IMG/VR virus record: IMGVR_UViG_3300003323_000465
Location: 1 to 64,000 of that record
Origin: a virus
Length of the DNA stretch: 64,000 bases
Reading direction: 5' to 3' (one strand)
Shown: positions 8,642 to 17,511 of the stretch, piece by piece
Layout: every line of letters begins with the position of its first letter
Position numbering within the stretch: position 1 is the stretch's first letter
The notes under the pieces: generated by a model
Told to the model about the DNA's origin: nothing
Seen by the model: only the letters and a program-made list of their open reading frames with translations
Database searches by the model: none
Program-made: the position numbers and the translations under genes

Positions 8642-10081
8642 ATGCCTAGAACATATCAAAATTATGGAGAAGCAGTAGTATTCAATACGCCCTCCGCTAC
8701 AAATATGTTCCTGCAACAAATAGAGCGGAATAAGCAGAATGAATTAATGCTAAATAGGCAGATTGAACAAAGCATGGCTACTTATGATCCTGATAAGATT
8801 CGTAGTGAGGATCTAAAAGGGTTTTATGATCGTTATAGTAAGGCTAAGAGCCTTTCTATGAAGTATAAAGATGCTTTGCGTAATCCCGCTCGGAATCCTG
8901 ATAAGATTAATGAAATAGATGCTGCAAGAAATGACCTTGCGGCTTATATGATTAAATCTAAGAATCGGAAGGATTTTCAAAAACAGGTAGATGATTTTTA
9001 TATCAAAAATCCTGACAAAGTAGATTTGGAGGATTTCACTACAAAGAGAGGATTAATAGCAGCTCCTTTAGATTCTCCTGAAGCCCAGAAGGCGGATATG
9101 TTAAGTATAATGGATTTTCAGGTAGATGGTAATAAATTTGACCCTCAAAAATTCTATGCCCCTATCTATAAGGAAAATCCAATGTCTATTCAGGCTACAC
9201 AACAGATAGGGCCTGGTGGTGAAATATTAACTAGCAAGAAGCGCATCAGGGATATTAATGGAACCATGAATAGTATATCATTAGGATATGATGCTAGTCG
9301 TGCGACTCAAAAAGGATTTGAGAAGATATTTAATGAAACTACTCCTGATGAAAAAGCAGCATTAGCTCGTACAATGCAGCCTATTATCCCCGGATTTGAG
9401 ATAAATAATCCTAAGGATTTAGCAATAGCATTGGGGATGGCAGGCAAGATGCAGATAGATATGGGGCAAGTTCAGAGCGGTTATACTATGGCAGCTCAGG
9501 AAGCAAAATCAAGACGATTACAAGATCGTAGTGCGGCTATATCTAATAGCCAATGGGCGCAAAGGCACGCTATTACCCAATCCGAAAAATCTTCTAAGAA
9601 AGAAGGGGATTGGATTCCTAAAATGACTGCAGCTTTAAAAACAGGTGATTCTAATATTGTACAGAATTATATTGGTGAGTTAAGCGCTTCTGAACCTACA
9701 TCTGATTATGGATATATGAATATGGATATTTATAGGCAAGATCCAAAAAGGAATAGAGAACTTATAGAAGAGATTGTTTCCAATAGGGCTAGTAATAGAG
9801 ATATACCTACTGCTGATGATGTGAAAAAAGGTATTATTTATGCTAAATATCCTACTAAACAAAAAGATGCTAATGGCAATATCATATATAAATATATTAT
9901 AGCATCAGGTGCAAGAAAAGATACAAAGGCTTCTTTGAATAGAATACTGAATGCCACTAGAGGTACTAAAAAGTATGAGGGATCTACAGGGTATGCTCCC
10001 ATTTACGAAGAGGGCAGTCTGAATGATGTAGATAATGAAGAAATGGATAATCAAGACATGGAAACATACGAAGAGGAATAA
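8642..10081 (+). CDS. Internal virion/cargo protein, helical
   Basis: The 479-residue protein is highly charged and helical, with Gln/Asn-rich N-terminal coils (residues 20-120) and an acidic C-terminus (last 20 residues nearly all Asp, Glu and Asn). There is no membrane segment. It begins two bases after the previous stop. Between a membrane-active small protein and a 2064-residue polyvalent protein it most likely belongs to the set carried inside the capsid and released with DNA. I do not recognise a named family. Confidence 0.55.
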   Translation: MPRTYQNYGEAVVFNTPSATNMFLQQIERNKQNELMLNRQIEQSMATYDPDKIRSEDLKGFYDRYSKAKSLSMKYKDALRNPARNPDKINEIDAARNDLAAYMIKSKNRKDFQKQVDDFYIKNPDKVDLEDFTTKRGLIAAPLDSPEAQKADMLSIMDFQVDGNKFDPQKFYAPIYKENPMSIQATQQIGPGGEILTSKKRIRDINGTMNSISLGYDASRATQKGFEKIFNETTPDEKAALARTMQPIIPGFEINNPKDLAIALGMAGKMQIDMGQVQSGYTMAAQEAKSRRLQDRSAAISNSQWAQRHAITQSEKSSKKEGDWIPKMTAALKTGDSNIVQNYIGELSASEPTSDYGYMNMDIYRQDPKRNRELIEEIVSNRASNRDIPTADDVKKGIIYAKYPTKQKDANGNIIYKYIIASGARKDTKASLNRILNATRGTKKYEGSTGYAPIYEEGSLNDVDNEEMDNQDMETYEEE

Positions 10082-10087
10082 AATGGT

Positions 10088-10095
10088 TATATTTG
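10088..10095 (+). promoter_or_regulatory. Late-type promoter box TATATTTG
   Basis: GGTTATATTTGTATAT starts three bases after the stop at 10081, giving a leader of about 20 bases before the ATG at 10118. Confidence 0.65.
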
Positions 10096-10117
10096 TATAT
10101 ATTTTTATATATACATT

Positions 10118-13100
10118 ATGCCTGATCCTAAGATAAAAGCGAAAGCGTTATATAAACAGATGGTGGGAGCTTATGGGCCGCAGGGGAGTATTTCTCCTGG
10201 GGCTTTTCAGTTAGATGAAGCCTCATTTACTGATAAAATATATAATAACCCAAAGTATGCGGAGAAGATATATGGGGCCATGAATGCCGCTTATGGGGAT
10301 GATGGATTTAAGTATGATAAGAAATCGTTTATTAGAGATCTGGGGTATGATGATCAATCTCAGTCTACTGCCGGACCAGGTAAGCCTACCAAAAAACAAT
10401 CTCCATTAGATGCTGTTATAGCATCAGGTCAAACGCTGCAAGCTCCTGAGCCTAAAACCCCAGGCCCCATGGATAGCGTAGAGGGGTTATTGAATACAAT
10501 GGCTCCTGCTGAGGCGGAAAGACAGAAAAAAGAACAAGAATCATTAGCCTTTGGGGAACAGGCATTATTGAATCCAAAGAGTCCTGTTGCTCCTATTTCG
10601 ATGCAGCCATTAACTCCTGATCGGCAAAAAAACTTAATTGCTTCTCAAATAGGCGACCCACAATTAAAGTATAAAGACAATCTGAAAAATGCCCTCCATC
10701 AAATAGAGGAAGATGAGAAAAGATATTTAAAGACACAGGCTGAAGCAGATGCCTATTATGAGACCCCCCAGGGTAAGCTGTATTATCAGTTGGTAAGACC
10801 TGTTATGAAAACATTAACAGAAACTGGAGGTGGTATAGCAGGATTTGCTACCAGAACAGCTGCTAATGCTTTGGAAGGCATTGGTGCTGAAGAAGCCTCT
10901 AAATCTGTAAACAAAATTGCTGATAATATAGTTGATTATCTGTCTTATGATAATGCTGCAAAAAATGATCGCCCAGATGCTGCTCAATTCGCAGAGCCAA
11001 CTAAGCTGAAAGGTAATTTAAATATCCACAATGTAATTCCTCGTACTGCTGAAACTTTAACAGGAATCGGCACATTATTGGGTGGGGGAGAGGCATTAGG
11101 TGGCGGTAATTTAGGGCTAATGGCCTCTTCTTATATCCAAACAAATGAGGCGTATAGGAAGGCTGCTAAACAAGCAGGGTTGACCGATGGAGAGGCAGAT
11201 GCCTATGCTGCTACAAGTGCGGGTCTTACTTCTATGCTTATGTTGGGCAATCCATTTAAGGGTGCGCTTACAGGTAAATTAGGTGAGTCTTTGGCTAAAA
11301 CTGGTCAGAACAGCGTTTTAGGTGCTATAAAAGATGGGGTTAGTGTTAATGCTGCGGTAAAAGAGGGATTTAAGAAATATCTGAATGGATTGGGGCATGC
11401 AGAAGCGTTTGTAATAGCCCAACATCTATCAGATGCTAGTGTGAAGTACGGATTTGATAAAATGGTACTGGATACTCCTAAATTCGGCCAAACTTCTCCG
11501 CTGCCAGATATGCACGAATTGGCGCAATCAATGGCGTTAATGGGCATTGCGACAGGTGTAATGGTGTCGCCGGGTATTGTTAAATCTTCTAAACCATCCT
11601 CTATAGAACGCAGCTCATGGGCTACAGCTGCTAAAGATCCAGAATTATTTAATCGGACAGTAGATAAGGGTGTAGAACAAGGAAATGTAACCCCACAACA
11701 GGCTGAAGTAATTAAGCAGAATGTTGGTGAATATAAGGAGATATATGATGCAACTAAACAGCATGGATTAGATGATAATACTGCTGCCAGAGTTGCTCTT
11801 GATGCTTATAGGGCTAAGAAAATGGATGAGGCGAATAAGCCTATATCTGGGATATCTGTTTTGGAGCCATTAAAAGAACAGCATGAAGCCCAAAAGACGG
11901 CTATTGAAAGTGATATAAAAGATGCAATGAAGGGAATCCCTGAGAAAGGGACCGAAATATCCAGTGTGGAATTAGCCGAAAGAATGAAGGAAACAGGTGC
12001 TGCTAATAAAGTGGATCAATTGGTGGATAGAAATTATCGTGTCAATGATGTAAGGCTAAAAGATTTGTACGAAAAGAATGCTGAGTTTAAGAAATATGTT
12101 GATGAAGAGAAACTAAAGCCCTCTGAGGATGAAGATGGGTTAAGGAATCCTGTTATTATAAATGCTGATGGAAAGATAGTAGATGGTTTTAACCGTCTTG
12201 CCCAACAGTATGTAGATGGAGAAAAAGTAGCCCGGGCTTATATAGAAACTAAAGATATTAATGTACAAGAACCAGGAGAAATTAATAAACCTCGTATTGT
12301 AGATACTGAAACTGCAAGTAAAGGAGTTACAGTTGAAAGACCTGTTAATAAAGAAAATATTCCCTTAACTGAAAAATTAGAATCCAATGCCATTCAAGAG
12401 CCGAGCGCAAGAAAAATGGATGTTCGCCAACAAGCCGGAAATGGCGAAAGAGTGGGCATCGAAAACCCCAAATCAGAAGTCACTTCCCCAGAAAGTATCA
12501 AAGAAGAAATCGCCCCGCAAAAAGCGGTAAATGTTCCTGAGCCAAAATTAGAATCTCCTGAAGGGCCTCGTTTAGATATTACCCCAGAATCAAAAGAAAT
12601 GGGAATAAAAGAGGCACCTGATGCCAAACGTAATGCTGCTATTGATAGGCTTAAAAAGGCTTATAGTGAATTTCAGCACCAGGGGATTATATCTGATGTA
12701 GAAAAGAACTTTAAACGAGATAAAGAGTTTTATTCTGCATTGGCCAATTATGTGAAGGAAGAAATAATGTATAGGATCAATCAGATAAAGGGCTTTGCTG
12801 ATAAGACCAAATCTGAGATGAAGCGGGCTATTACTAAAAGCCTGAGAGATGAAGGCATGAGCGTAAGTGATCAGGCAATGATAAATGATGCTTTTGAACA
12901 GGCATATGCCGAAGCTGCTAAGATCCCTGGGCTGATTAAAGGTGAACCTGCAGATAAAGTATCCTATAAGAAATATATAAAAGATCGTATTCTTCTTAGG
13001 GAGAAGGCCACAATAGAAGGTATTAAACAAGGTAAAGGAGATATACGGCTTCAGGTAAGAGAGGCTAAAAAGGCTGTATTTGATGTATTTAAAGGACAGA

Positions 13101-16100
13101 AGATAAAGCCTAAGCTATCCCAATTAAAGCAAATAGTAAGTGCTTTTGACAAAGTGGCAAGGGTTAAAAATAAAGAAAAGGCTGTAGATTATGCTACAGA
13201 TGTTGCAACTCAGATTGTGTGGGAGGCTAAGAATAGAGAAATTATATCTTCTACTAAGAAGCTCATTAAAAAAGTTCAGGCATTAAAGAAAAACAAAGGG
13301 ATGGTGAAGCAGGATGTAGATTGGATTTCCAATACACAATTCCCTGACCCATCCCGGGTAGATGATATACCTCTTTACAGGGATATGTTAAATGAATATA
13401 ATAAATCCCGGCGTGGCGAACAGACGGGAATGAAGTATACAAAAGATGAAATAGCTGAATTTTTCGATCAAGAAAATGCTCGTATCCATTCAGATAAAAT
13501 GAAGAGGCTACAGGGAGAACTAGATGAATTAAAAGCTGATGGGGAGATTCCAGATGATGTGACTTTGGATGAGTATATTGCTATGTTGGATAATAGAGTG
13601 CCAGATAAGTTGAAGGAGTTCAAAAGCATGAAGGATGAAGTGTTAAGAAAGGATTTAGCTGAAGGATTAGAAGCAATAAAAGATAGAATACCTGAATTTG
13701 AGGGTTATGAAAAAGATATTATAGAAAGATTGGTAGAAGTAGATCCAAAAGAATTATCTTCTATTGAATTAAGAGTTTTAAATAATATACTCAATAATAT
13801 AGCAGAATATGGCACATTAGATAGGGCAGGAGAGATAATTACTGCTTTTGAAGCTAATAAAGTTGTTAAAGATATTATTGCGATTAATCCCAAACTACGA
13901 ATATTACCAGCCAATCCAATACTTAATAAAAGCACATTAAGCAATACCACCTCATCCTTATTCTATAATAATAATGTAATAGCTGAATTTAGGAGCAAAA
14001 CATTTGGGCCTGTAGAGCAGGCCATAAGCAAAGACGTTAAAATTCCAGCAAATAAATATGCGGAAGATTTTACTAAAATGTATAAAAAACATAATTTAAC
14101 CGCTATATCTAATAAAAAATTATTTCAATTCTCTTTCTTAAATCAATGGAGGGGAATGCATGAAGGTATGATTGCAGATGAATTTAAAAAAAGTGTTGAT
14201 AAATTGGTTAGTGATGTTAAATATCATTTTGAAAGAGCGCAAAGTTTAAATAAAGGAGAAAATAAAATATCCCAAAAGGGAGTAGAAGATCAGTTGAAGG
14301 CATTAAAAGAGCTTGGATTGATTGACTATGATATAGTAGGCAAAAAATTGAACGTAGATATTAAAAATGAAATATTTGATAATGGTGATCCTATAGGTGT
14401 TATAAATGAGATATATAACAAATTATCTGCTGGTGAAAAGGAGGTATATGAATATGCTGTTAATAAATTTGAAGAAACAGTGGATGGAGTAGAGAATTAT
14501 GCTCGTATACATGAAGGCAAGGGATTTGAGCGAATCCCAGGTGGGAAGTATTTTCCTAGAATACCAGTACATAAAGAAAAGCCTATAGACTCCAACAAAG
14601 AAGATTTAGATTTAAATAATGCGTTTTCATCGAATATGAAGTCATTAAATAAAAGACCCCCTAGACTCATGGAAGAAAGGGCTAAGGATTTTAATGATGA
14701 TGTATATTATGATAGCGATTTTTATACTAATGCAATAAATGGATACTGGAATTCACTTTATACTTCTAAAGCTATGCCTGAAGTACAAAAGTTAGATAAA
14801 ATATTAAAAAATGAGGATTTCAAAAGATTTCTTAATGGAAAATTTGATGAAACATTTGCAAAAAGAGATAAGGTAAATCGTGAAGATAAAACAAGGACTC
14901 TGGGAGAATATAATTTTGATAAATTTAAAAAACAATTAGTTACTTCTCTTAATGAAGAAAAACTATCCCCATTTTTTTCTCATAACCCGCGAGTACTAGA
15001 TGAAATATTAAATAGAAGCGTAAAGGGAGTATTGGGGAATATACCACAAGCTCCAAAGCAATATATAACTGCATCTGTAAATAATCTTATAGTTAATGAC
15101 GCCGGGGCGTGGTGGACCGCTGTGGGTTCTCATGGCAAAGCTATATTCGATAAGGAATATAGAGATGCCAGAAGAAAGCTATTGAATAATTTCACAGGAG
15201 TACAGAGATCTGTTAGGGGGCAATCTATGTATGATAAGGGTTATAAAAGTATAGATGAATCTAAGTCATGGTATCAATATCCCCTTGATTGGCAGGCTAA
15301 ACTCCAAGAAATAAGTTCTATCCCTTTAGAAAAAGGGGATCAAATGGCTCAAAATGAAGCATATATAGCTAGTTACATAACCTCTCTCATTAAACAGGGT
15401 AAGATTAAAAATGCAGGAGAGTTTGATATTTACAAAGAATCTCAAAGCCCAAATAAACAAGCCATATCTTATGCAGAGCAAATAGCCGGGGAAATAAATA
15501 ATGAATCAGCCAAAGGCTACCGTCCAGCAATTATAAAAGATCCTGCGGGTGCTGCTAAGTATTTATGGCTACTCCAAAGTTTCAATTTAAATGCTTATAG
15601 ATTTGCTAAACAAAAGGCTCAAATAGCCTTTGGTATAAATAATGGCGCAACAATGGCAGAGCGCCAACAGGCTCTAACGCATGTGATAGGATTTGCGGCC
15701 CAGATTGGAGCATATAATATAGTTTCATCTGGTATCAGAGCTGGATATTTAATGATTGGGTTTTCTCTATTAAAGGCATTGTTTGGAATAGAAAAAAAGG
15801 AGTTATCTGAAGAACAAAAGCATCAAAAGCATATTAAAGAAAAGATAACGACCGGAGCTAATGCTTTCTCTGATATGTTTTTTGGCGGTCAAAATGCAGT
15901 AACTAAATTAGCCATTCAAAATGGGATTAATTATCTATACAAAGCCTGGGCTCTGAATGAAAGAATGAAAAAGAAGGAAAGTGGAGAGAAATTTAATAAT
16001 AAAGGCACTTATCTAAATCCTAAATTCGCTCCATATTATAGTGATAATACCCTCCCTGGAGCAGCGGCCTTCATTTATAAATTATTTGAAAAAGGTGCTG

Positions 16101-16312
16101 ATTTGGCTTTAGATACCAAAGAAGCTAAAAAGGACCCCTCAAATGAAGAACAGGCAGCTTCTATGCTATCAAAATATGTAGCGCCTCCTGTAACTGCATT
16201 GGGATTAGGTGATTTTATTCTATTTGAAAGAGCTATGGAAACGGCCTTACGCCAAAATAAAACTGCAGAAGGTGCTAAAAAACAATCTAAACCCAAAAAG
16301 ACAATTCTTTAA
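10118..16312 (+). CDS. Giant polyvalent internal virion protein with ParB-like domain
   Basis: At 2064 residues this is the largest gene here. Residues 1-85 form a short alpha-helical head. A hydrophobic Gly/Ala-rich stretch lies near 230-470. A ParB-like domain covers about 640-712 (NPVIINADGKIVDGFNR). Long Lys/Glu coiled coils run from 830 to 1500. A C-terminal region near 1715-1950 (PLEKGDQMAQNEAYIASY, then hydrophobic helices) resembles the tail of phage polyvalent proteins. Such proteins travel in the virion, enter with the DNA and carry several effector or DNA-handling domains. It has its own late promoter. The class is fairly sure; the activity of the ParB-like part is unknown. Confidence 0.7.
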   Translation: MPDPKIKAKALYKQMVGAYGPQGSISPGAFQLDEASFTDKIYNNPKYAEKIYGAMNAAYGDDGFKYDKKSFIRDLGYDDQSQSTAGPGKPTKKQSPLDAVIASGQTLQAPEPKTPGPMDSVEGLLNTMAPAEAERQKKEQESLAFGEQALLNPKSPVAPISMQPLTPDRQKNLIASQIGDPQLKYKDNLKNALHQIEEDEKRYLKTQAEADAYYETPQGKLYYQLVRPVMKTLTETGGGIAGFATRTAANALEGIGAEEASKSVNKIADNIVDYLSYDNAAKNDRPDAAQFAEPTKLKGNLNIHNVIPRTAETLTGIGTLLGGGEALGGGNLGLMASSYIQTNEAYRKAAKQAGLTDGEADAYAATSAGLTSMLMLGNPFKGALTGKLGESLAKTGQNSVLGAIKDGVSVNAAVKEGFKKYLNGLGHAEAFVIAQHLSDASVKYGFDKMVLDTPKFGQTSPLPDMHELAQSMALMGIATGVMVSPGIVKSSKPSSIERSSWATAAKDPELFNRTVDKGVEQGNVTPQQAEVIKQNVGEYKEIYDATKQHGLDDNTAARVALDAYRAKKMDEANKPISGISVLEPLKEQHEAQKTAIESDIKDAMKGIPEKGTEISSVELAERMKETGAANKVDQLVDRNYRVNDVRLKDLYEKNAEFKKYVDEEKLKPSEDEDGLRNPVIINADGKIVDGFNRLAQQYVDGEKVARAYIETKDINVQEPGEINKPRIVDTETASKGVTVERPVNKENIPLTEKLESNAIQEPSARKMDVRQQAGNGERVGIENPKSEVTSPESIKEEIAPQKAVNVPEPKLESPEGPRLDITPESKEMGIKEAPDAKRNAAIDRLKKAYSEFQHQGIISDVEKNFKRDKEFYSALANYVKEEIMYRINQIKGFADKTKSEMKRAITKSLRDEGMSVSDQAMINDAFEQAYAEAAKIPGLIKGEPADKVSYKKYIKDRILLREKATIEGIKQGKGDIRLQVREAKKAVFDVFKGQKIKPKLSQLKQIVSAFDKVARVKNKEKAVDYATDVATQIVWEAKNREIISSTKKLIKKVQALKKNKGMVKQDVDWISNTQFPDPSRVDDIPLYRDMLNEYNKSRRGEQTGMKYTKDEIAEFFDQENARIHSDKMKRLQGELDELKADGEIPDDVTLDEYIAMLDNRVPDKLKEFKSMKDEVLRKDLAEGLEAIKDRIPEFEGYEKDIIERLVEVDPKELSSIELRVLNNILNNIAEYGTLDRAGEIITAFEANKVVKDIIAINPKLRILPANPILNKSTLSNTTSSLFYNNNVIAEFRSKTFGPVEQAISKDVKIPANKYAEDFTKMYKKHNLTAISNKKLFQFSFLNQWRGMHEGMIADEFKKSVDKLVSDVKYHFERAQSLNKGENKISQKGVEDQLKALKELGLIDYDIVGKKLNVDIKNEIFDNGDPIGVINEIYNKLSAGEKEVYEYAVNKFEETVDGVENYARIHEGKGFERIPGGKYFPRIPVHKEKPIDSNKEDLDLNNAFSSNMKSLNKRPPRLMEERAKDFNDDVYYDSDFYTNAINGYWNSLYTSKAMPEVQKLDKILKNEDFKRFLNGKFDETFAKRDKVNREDKTRTLGEYNFDKFKKQLVTSLNEEKLSPFFSHNPRVLDEILNRSVKGVLGNIPQAPKQYITASVNNLIVNDAGAWWTAVGSHGKAIFDKEYRDARRKLLNNFTGVQRSVRGQSMYDKGYKSIDESKSWYQYPLDWQAKLQEISSIPLEKGDQMAQNEAYIASYITSLIKQGKIKNAGEFDIYKESQSPNKQAISYAEQIAGEINNESAKGYRPAIIKDPAGAAKYLWLLQSFNLNAYRFAKQKAQIAFGINNGATMAERQQALTHVIGFAAQIGAYNIVSSGIRAGYLMIGFSLLKALFGIEKKELSEEQKHQKHIKEKITTGANAFSDMFFGGQNAVTKLAIQNGINYLYKAWALNERMKKKESGEKFNNKGTYLNPKFAPYYSDNTLPGAAAFIYKLFEKGADLALDTKEAKKDPSNEEQAASMLSKYVAPPVTALGLGDFILFERAMETALRQNKTAEGAKKQSKPKKTIL

Positions 16313-16319
16313 TATTACT

Positions 16320-16327
16320 TATATTTG
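16320..16327 (+). promoter_or_regulatory. Late-type promoter box TATATTTG
   Basis: CTTATATTTGCAATATA lies eight bases after the polyvalent protein stop and 16 bases before the ATG at 16344, at the head of the tail-fibre group. Confidence 0.6.
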
Positions 16328-16343
16328 CAATATATAAATTATT

Positions 16344-16859
16344 ATGTCCTTTATAGCTGATTTTACAGTCACACAGTCTAATGATGGAAGTATATTAACT
16401 TTCACAGATGTAAGTAATTACGTTTCTCCAGGAACTGGTAAGGCGGATTTTACTAGCCGTACTTTATATTTAACATTTGCTGATGGTAATCCCGCCATTG
16501 CGGTTCCATTTCCTTATACCAATACAAATAACGCGATACAGGACATAGTTACTTATACAATTGATCGTGATAGGGCATTTGTTGCAAAATTGGAGTTAAC
16601 CCAAGTGGCCCCTGATCCAACATCTATATTATTCCAAGAGGCAGCCATTTGTACTACTGAATATGTAGAAAAAGGATTGCGAAAACTGTTATCTAATTTA
16701 GATTTATGCGATTGTAAGGCAGATAGATTGTTTAATGATATCGCTTTGGTTGAAATTGGGAAAATAGCTGCTTTGAATAGGGCTGATAGGGGAGATATTG
16801 CACAAGCACAAAAAGACATTTCTTTTGTTCAGGATAAAGTAACATTATTATTGGGTTAA
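16344..16859 (+). CDS. Fibre-region structural protein (possible tail hub or adaptor)
   Basis: This 171-residue protein has a beta-rich N-terminal half (residues 1-95) and a helical C-terminal half with a paired-Cys motif DLCDCKADRLF near 120. It opens the fibre cassette directly after a late promoter and is followed one base later by a 97-residue helical protein. A hub or adaptor that docks the fibres is plausible from order. No family is recognised. Confidence 0.55.
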   Translation: MSFIADFTVTQSNDGSILTFTDVSNYVSPGTGKADFTSRTLYLTFADGNPAIAVPFPYTNTNNAIQDIVTYTIDRDRAFVAKLELTQVAPDPTSILFQEAAICTTEYVEKGLRKLLSNLDLCDCKADRLFNDIALVEIGKIAALNRADRGDIAQAQKDISFVQDKVTLLLG

Positions 16860-16860
16860 T

Positions 16861-17154
16861 ATGGCTGCTGAATATTTAATAAATCCAACCGAAATAGGAT
16901 ATGTACTTACAGGTGCGTATGGTAGATTAATGGAGCTATTTGAGAAATACAGGAAAAATTATGGGGCGAATACCCGAAAGGATTTAGATAGAGAAAATGA
17001 AATGTTGGGGTTATATGCCCTTCTGATGTCTGCACAACATAATAACTCTGATTCGACAGTTACACAAACTCAGGAATACCAGAAATTAATTAATAAACTA
17101 TATAGCCAGTTCAGCATAGAGCCATATACCTCTCCAATAATAAATGGCGTATAA
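16861..17154 (+). CDS. Small helical fibre-region protein
   Basis: The 97-residue protein is helical and charged, with a Tyr-rich patch around 60-85 (QEYQKLINKLYSQFSIEPY). It starts one base after the previous stop and ends right at the ATG of the next gene, so the three are translationally linked. It could be a chaperone or adaptor for fibre attachment. Function unknown. Confidence 0.55.
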   Translation: MAAEYLINPTEIGYVLTGAYGRLMELFEKYRKNYGANTRKDLDRENEMLGLYALLMSAQHNNSDSTVTQTQEYQKLINKLYSQFSIEPYTSPIINGV

Positions 17155-17511
17155 ATGCTTACTAATAACCAAAATAATGATTTTTTTGGTAATTTTACCC
17201 CTATCACATCCTTTCTACCTAATAGATTGGTGGTCACTAATGCCAATGGGTATGCTGTTAGTTCTGATATTTCTATTGAGAAATTAGAAACAATTGTTCA
17301 ATATGCCCCAACTATTTTTGTTTCTAATCCTATTGCTACTACGACTTTTACAAATGCTTATTTGAATAATATATATTCTATAAATGTATATCCTATTGGG
17401 TCTACATTTAAATATACTTCTCTTGTTGATATGCCAGATTCCACTGCATTAGTAACAAGGATAGGGGCTAATACATGGGATTTGAATTTAACTACAATAA
17501 AATTGACATGA
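17155..17511 (+). CDS. Short tail-fibre anchor protein
   Basis: Residues 1-48 closely match the N-termini of the two large spikes at 19940 and 22352 (shared core FTPITSFLPNR or FTPVTSFNPNR, then VTNxxGYAxxSD). Here that anchor is followed by only about 70 residues and no enzymatic domain. The stop overlaps the next start as ATGA (17508-17511), linking it to the repeat fibre. It likely docks to the same virion site as the spikes, perhaps as an adaptor for the next protein. The anchor assignment is by direct comparison. Confidence 0.65.
   Translation: MLTNNQNNDFFGNFTPITSFLPNRLVVTNANGYAVSSDISIEKLETIVQYAPTIFVSNPIATTTFTNAYLNNIYSINVYPIGSTFKYTSLVDMPDSTALVTRIGANTWDLNLTTIKLT

Noticed and set aside
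12590-13030. 146-residue frame opposite the polyvalent protein
   Set aside because: It is antisense to a clear long coding region; its Phe/Ile/Ser/Tyr-rich composition is typical of a shadow frame.
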